A DNA stretch of 64,000 nucleotides from Palsa-1439 sp050015495 (lineage in GTDB: Bacteria; Verrucomicrobiota; Verrucomicrobiia; Palsa-1439). Below the pieces are notes generated by a model that did no database searches, was not told the DNA's origin, and saw only the letters and a list, made by a program, of their open reading frames with translations. Shown piece by piece: positions 60,325-64,000 of the stretch. The stretch's first letter is position 1. Every line of letters starts with the position of its first letter. Made by a program: the position numbers and the translations under genes. The stretch covers positions 158,259 through 222,258 of the forward strand of contig JBEKBH010000003.1 of assembly GCA_050015495.1 (NCBI GenBank), read 5' to 3'.

Positions 60325-63300
60325 CGCGGCCGGTCGACCACGATGCCCGTGAGAGCGCGGCGAACGATCTCGACACCACGTTGTTCGTCGAGGCGGCGGC
60401 AGGCACGGGCAAAACCACCACGCTGGTGGCGCGCATCGTGTCGGCGGTGAGCCAGGGCCGCGCCCGACTCCGCGAGATCGTCGCCATCACGTTTACCGAG
60501 AAGGCCGCGGGGGAATTGAAGTTGCGGTTGCGCGAGAAACTCGAGGAAGCACTCACAGGAACCAAACTCACGGAAGCCTTGAGCGACCTCGAACGGGCGC
60601 ATATCACCACGATCCATTCCTTTTGCGCGTGGATTCTGCGGGAGCGCCCGGTGGAAGCGGTGGTCGACCCGCAGTTTACGGTCGCCGACGAATTGCAGCG
60701 GCAACTCCTGTTCGACGAGGCGTGGGAGGAATGGCTGGAAACCGAGTTGGCGAAGAACCCGCCGGCGTTGCGCCGGGTGCTGATGCGCGGCGTGGAGTTG
60801 GACAAACTTCCCGAATTGGTGGCACTGTTGGTCGATCATCGCGACCGCCTCGCCTCCGCCACGCTGCCGGAGCCCGCGCCATTGGACACGGCAAAAGTCG
60901 TAGCGGAACTGAGGTCGTCCGCGCCGACACTGGAACGATGCCTGAAACATTTCGTCGAACGCAAGGAGAACGCGTATCTTCGTGCGCGCACCCTGCTCGA
61001 CACGCTGCCGTCGTTGGAACGGGCATCGGCCGAGCGCCAGGTCGCGGTGCTTCGCTCCGTGGAACTCACCATGCCGAAGGCCAAGGCGCATTTCGATGGA
61101 GAGGCCGCGTTCCATGAGATGAAAGACGTGGTAACGAACCTGAAATCGTTGCTGGAAGATTTCGGCACCGCGGCGGATCACAACCTGCTTGTCGAATTGG
61201 TCACCTGGTTACGCGGGTTCATCGATCACTTCCAAACTGTCAAACACGAGCGCGCGATACTGGATTTTGACGATCTCCTTGTGAAAGCACGCGATTTGCT
61301 CCGCGACAGCACAGAGGTCAGACGGGATTTGCAACGGCGGTTCAAGTTTGTCCTCGTCGACGAATTTCAGGACACCGATCCCGTGCAGACCGAGTTGGTG
61401 CTTCGGCTCGGCGACGGCGCGCCGGGTAAACTGTTTGTCGTTGGCGACCCCAAGCAAAGCATCTATGGTTTTCGCCGCGCCGATATCGAGATGTACGCCA
61501 ATACCCGCCACCAGATCGAGCAGACGGGGAAAACGCTGACCTTTCAGCAAAACTTCCGAAGCAAATCCACGATTCTCGATTGGGTGAACGACGTCTTTTC
61601 GAAAATCCTCGTCAAATCCGAGCACGGCAATTATCAGCCCGAGTATATCGCCCTCAAACCCCGGCCGGATCTGAAGACCACGGAAGCAGCCGTGACCTTG
61701 CTTCGGCCGAAATTGCCCCTGAAGACGACGGCGGATGAATTGCGGCGTGTCGAAGCCGCGGCTGTCGCCCGCTACCTGCACCAGCAGGTGGCGACGGGCG
61801 CCTGTCAGTGGGGCGACGTGGCGCTGTTGTTCCGCAGTTTCACGGGGGTCGAGACGTACTCCGATGTCCTGCATGAGCACGGCGTGCCTTTTCGAGTCAT
61901 CGGCGGGAAGGGGTATTATCAGCGTCAGGAAATCCAAACACTGTCCTCACTTCTTTCGTGTCTCGACAATCCAGCCGACAAACTCAATCTCGTGGCCACC
62001 TTGCGCTCTCCGCTGTTCGGTTGGGCGGATGAACTGGTGTTCCTGATCTCCCAGAAGACGAACCTAGACTATCTGTCGAATGTCCCCGCCGATGTGCCGG
62101 AGCAGGCCAGATCAACGTTCACCCTGCTGCGCGAATTGCACAATCGCCGTCATGATTTCTCGGTTCCGGGCTACGTCGACCACGTGTTCGCCCGCACCAG
62201 GATCTGCGAAGCGTTCTTTGCCAGCCAACCCGATGGCGCCCAATGCGTGGCGAACCTGCTGAAGGCCCTCGAATTGGCCCGACAGCTCGAAGACCTGGGC
62301 CTGCGCTCGGTCCGCGCATTCGTGCGACGGTTGCATGAGACCGTGTTGGGCGGCATCGAGGAGGAACCGTCACCAGCGAGCGAAGAGACAGACAACGTGG
62401 TGCGCATCCTGACGATGCACAAGGCGAAGGGCCTGGAGTTTCCGGTGGTTGTGTTGGCTGACCTCGCGGGACGAACTTCCGATACGGGCGCGAAGTTGTT
62501 GTTCGGCCACGGTGGCGAATGGGGATTGCGATTCGCGGCCATGCGAACGGCGGGTTTCGACGACGCGGACAAGGAGCAAGGCCGGCGCGAGGAAGCGGAA
62601 GAAATCCGGCTGTTGTATGTCGCGGCGACGCGCGCAAAGGAGCGGTTGGTAATTCCGTGGTTCGCGGAGAAGGGGGGGCGACTCGATCTGTTGGCGCGCG
62701 GATTCAAACCCGAGGCGGGCGCGTTGGTCGAGGCGCCGGATCTGGAATCGCTGGGTGCAGTGGGTATTGAGGCCGGGAAACCGAAAGTAAAATCCGTCTC
62801 GGTGAAGCAGTTGGCCGGCAAGCGGCGTGAATGGGAAGAGTCCCGCTCCAAATTGCTCGCGCGTGCGGCCAAACCGTTGGCGCGAGTCAGTCCATCGAAG
62901 CTGGCGGCAGAGGCGGAGGCGCGGGACGACGAGTCGGCTGGCGCCGAACGCGAAAGGGCGATGGATTTTGGAAGCGCCGTTCACGACGCGTTGGAAATCG
63001 TCGATTTGACGGCGACCGCCGCGCAACAACGCGGCCAAATTGAGCAATTCATGTCGGGGACGGGTCTGAGTGATGGCGACCAGCGCCGCGCGATTGAATT
63101 GATCAGCAGCGCGCTCGGTTCGGAGTTGCTGGCGCGGGCACGCGGGGCGGACGAGGTTTACCGGGAATTACCCTTTACCCAGGTCACGGGCGAAGGGTTG
63201 ATGGAGGGAAAAATCGATCTATTGTTCTGCGAGAAAGGCCGGTGGGTGCTGGTCGATTACAAGACGGACGCGAGCGTCGACGCTGCAAAGTACGCCCGAC

Positions 63301-63404
63301 AACTCCAAGCGTATGAAACTGCGCTCCGCCAGGTGGCCGGCATCGCGCTTGCTGAGAAACTGCTGTTCTTCCTGGCTGCTGGTACGGTCAAGCACGTGGA
63401 CTGA
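60321..63404 (+). CDS. addA: AddA-like UvrD-family helicase with nuclease domain
   Basis: 1,027 residues. Walker A VEAAAGTGKTTTLVAR (about 27-42). Helicase motifs: ITFTEKAAGELKLRLRE, VLVDEFQDTDPVQ, GDPKQSIYGFRRAD, TFQQNFRSK, TMHKAKGLEFPVVVLAD and LLYVAATRAKERL. The C-terminal nuclease ends with LMEGKIDLLFCEKGRWVLVDYKTD. Somewhat shorter than typical AddA (about 1,200). Coupled to addB upstream and followed in overlap (TGATG) by the PHP gene. Confidence 0.9.
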   Translation: MTRPVDHDARESAANDLDTTLFVEAAAGTGKTTTLVARIVSAVSQGRARLREIVAITFTEKAAGELKLRLREKLEEALTGTKLTEALSDLERAHITTIHSFCAWILRERPVEAVVDPQFTVADELQRQLLFDEAWEEWLETELAKNPPALRRVLMRGVELDKLPELVALLVDHRDRLASATLPEPAPLDTAKVVAELRSSAPTLERCLKHFVERKENAYLRARTLLDTLPSLERASAERQVAVLRSVELTMPKAKAHFDGEAAFHEMKDVVTNLKSLLEDFGTAADHNLLVELVTWLRGFIDHFQTVKHERAILDFDDLLVKARDLLRDSTEVRRDLQRRFKFVLVDEFQDTDPVQTELVLRLGDGAPGKLFVVGDPKQSIYGFRRADIEMYANTRHQIEQTGKTLTFQQNFRSKSTILDWVNDVFSKILVKSEHGNYQPEYIALKPRPDLKTTEAAVTLLRPKLPLKTTADELRRVEAAAVARYLHQQVATGACQWGDVALLFRSFTGVETYSDVLHEHGVPFRVIGGKGYYQRQEIQTLSSLLSCLDNPADKLNLVATLRSPLFGWADELVFLISQKTNLDYLSNVPADVPEQARSTFTLLRELHNRRHDFSVPGYVDHVFARTRICEAFFASQPDGAQCVANLLKALELARQLEDLGLRSVRAFVRRLHETVLGGIEEEPSPASEETDNVVRILTMHKAKGLEFPVVVLADLAGRTSDTGAKLLFGHGGEWGLRFAAMRTAGFDDADKEQGRREEAEEIRLLYVAATRAKERLVIPWFAEKGGRLDLLARGFKPEAGALVEAPDLESLGAVGIEAGKPKVKSVSVKQLAGKRREWEESRSKLLARAAKPLARVSPSKLAAEAEARDDESAGAERERAMDFGSAVHDALEIVDLTATAAQQRGQIEQFMSGTGLSDGDQRRAIELISSALGSELLARARGADEVYRELPFTQVTGEGLMEGKIDLLFCEKGRWVLVDYKTDASVDAAKYARQLQAYETALRQVAGIALAEKLLFFLAAGTVKHVD

Positions 63405-64000
63405 TGATTAAAGTGGACATGCATATGCACTCGGGGGAAGACCCCGAGGACGGGCTGCGCTATCCGGCGACGGCGTTGATCGACCGCGCCGTTGAACTCG
63501 GGTACAGCGCGATCGCCATCACGCTGCACTGTCGCGTGCTCGAGGATGAGCGCGTCTTCGAGTACGCGCGGCAAAAGGGGCTGCTGCTGATTCGCGCGGT
63601 CGAGTGGAACATCCAGCATCGCGATGTGTTGCTCTACAACATCACCCAACGCGAGGCGGAAAAGCTGCTCACATTTGACGATCTTCGCGCCTACAAACGC
63701 GAACGCGGCGAGGATCTGTTGATCGTCGCGCCGCACCCGTGCTATCCGAAAGGTCACAGCCTCGGCCGGGACTTCGAACCGAACATCGACCTGTTCGAGG
63801 CGGTCGAGTACGCGTCGATGCATTTTTCCTGGCTGGATATTTTCAACCAGCGCGCGCTGCGGATCGCGCGGAAACACCACAAACCGGTGGTCGCGAGTTC
63901 CGACGCGCACAATCTGTGGATGTTCGGCAGCCATTACACGATGGTGGATGCCGAACCGACCATGGCCTCGATCTTTCGCGCCATCCGCGACGGGCGCGTC
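63404..64000 (+). CDS. PHP-domain metal-dependent phosphoesterase, partial
   Basis: 199 residues, cut by the right edge. The ATG overlaps the addA stop. PHP metal residues: VDMHMHSGEDPEDG (HxH) at the start, ITLHCRVLED in the middle and HKPVVASSDAHNLW near the end (Asp-x-His). Such domains hydrolyse phosphoesters or phosphates (histidinol phosphate, nucleotides, polyP-like). Coupling to addAB is by one base; a role in DNA repair is possible but unproven. Confidence 0.8.
   Translation, partial: MIKVDMHMHSGEDPEDGLRYPATALIDRAVELGYSAIAITLHCRVLEDERVFEYARQKGLLLIRAVEWNIQHRDVLLYNITQREAEKLLTFDDLRAYKRERGEDLLIVAPHPCYPKGHSLGRDFEPNIDLFEAVEYASMHFSWLDIFNQRALRIARKHHKPVVASSDAHNLWMFGSHYTMVDAEPTMASIFRAIRDGRV

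Overview
This 64 kb window is one end-to-end stretch of a GC-rich Gram-negative bacterial chromosome. An outer-membrane porin, an LptF-type LPS export permease and periplasmic HtrA proteins support the Gram-negative call. The gene mix and the dispersed GC-rich repeats would suit Verrucomicrobiota or a related PVC lineage, but there is no 16S or ribosomal operon here, so the phylum is only a guess. Housekeeping genes (eno, initiator tRNA, divIC/ftsB, rho, coaE, hpt, dnaE, a DAHP synthase gene, lptF, addAB) alternate with short AT-richer accessory insertions.

Region by region: 1-9.3 kb is a reductive pyrimidine catabolism and nucleoside uptake locus: PreT, dihydropyrimidinase, and a BMP-type binding protein with one ATPase and two permeases. 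It is interrupted by a BNR-repeat/ThiS-like pair and a RelB/ParE-type toxin-antitoxin module. 9.3-14.3 kb holds a porin, an Rrf2 regulator with a cysteine cluster and a sulfonate/nitrate-type ABC transporter; the porin and the rrf2 gene share a promoter architecture. 14.3-16.1 kb has the initiator tRNA with its terminator, divIC/ftsB and eno. 16.3-19.2 kb is an AT-richer three-gene cassette: an HD dNTPase-like protein, an N-terminally short RlmN-like radical SAM protein and a nucleoside deoxyribosyltransferase-like protein. 21.24-23.74 kb is a complete IS1595-family element with a perfect 8-bp target duplication and three passenger ORFs. 24-31.6 kb contains a DUF4149 gene, a catalase-like gene bracketed by direct repeats, an unknown gene, two tandem HtrA-like proteins (the second without the catalytic His) and a DUF362 protein. 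31.6-49.9 kb is mostly housekeeping (rho-coaE, hpt-moaDE, dehydrogenase/AsnC-like/DUF4202, Rieske-queC-carbonic anhydrase-ubiD, dnaE) plus a DUF4238 insertion. 49.9-54.96 kb is accessory: repeats, a tandemly duplicated hypothetical gene, a kinase/thioredoxin-like operon and a divergent sigma-54 activator. 55-64 kb has a DAHP synthase behind a transcription attenuator, then lptF, addB, addA and a PHP-domain gene.

The strongest unexpected signals are: (1) a leader peptide with six consecutive aromatic codons (Tyr-Tyr-Trp-Phe-Tyr-Phe), overlapped by mutually exclusive hairpins ahead of the DAHP synthase gene; (2) the HD / RlmN-like / deoxyribosyltransferase-like cassette, which could be a nucleotide-centred accessory or defence system; (3) the intact IS1595 element carrying DUF3800; (4) a common promoter/operator module for the porin and the Rrf2-ABC operon.
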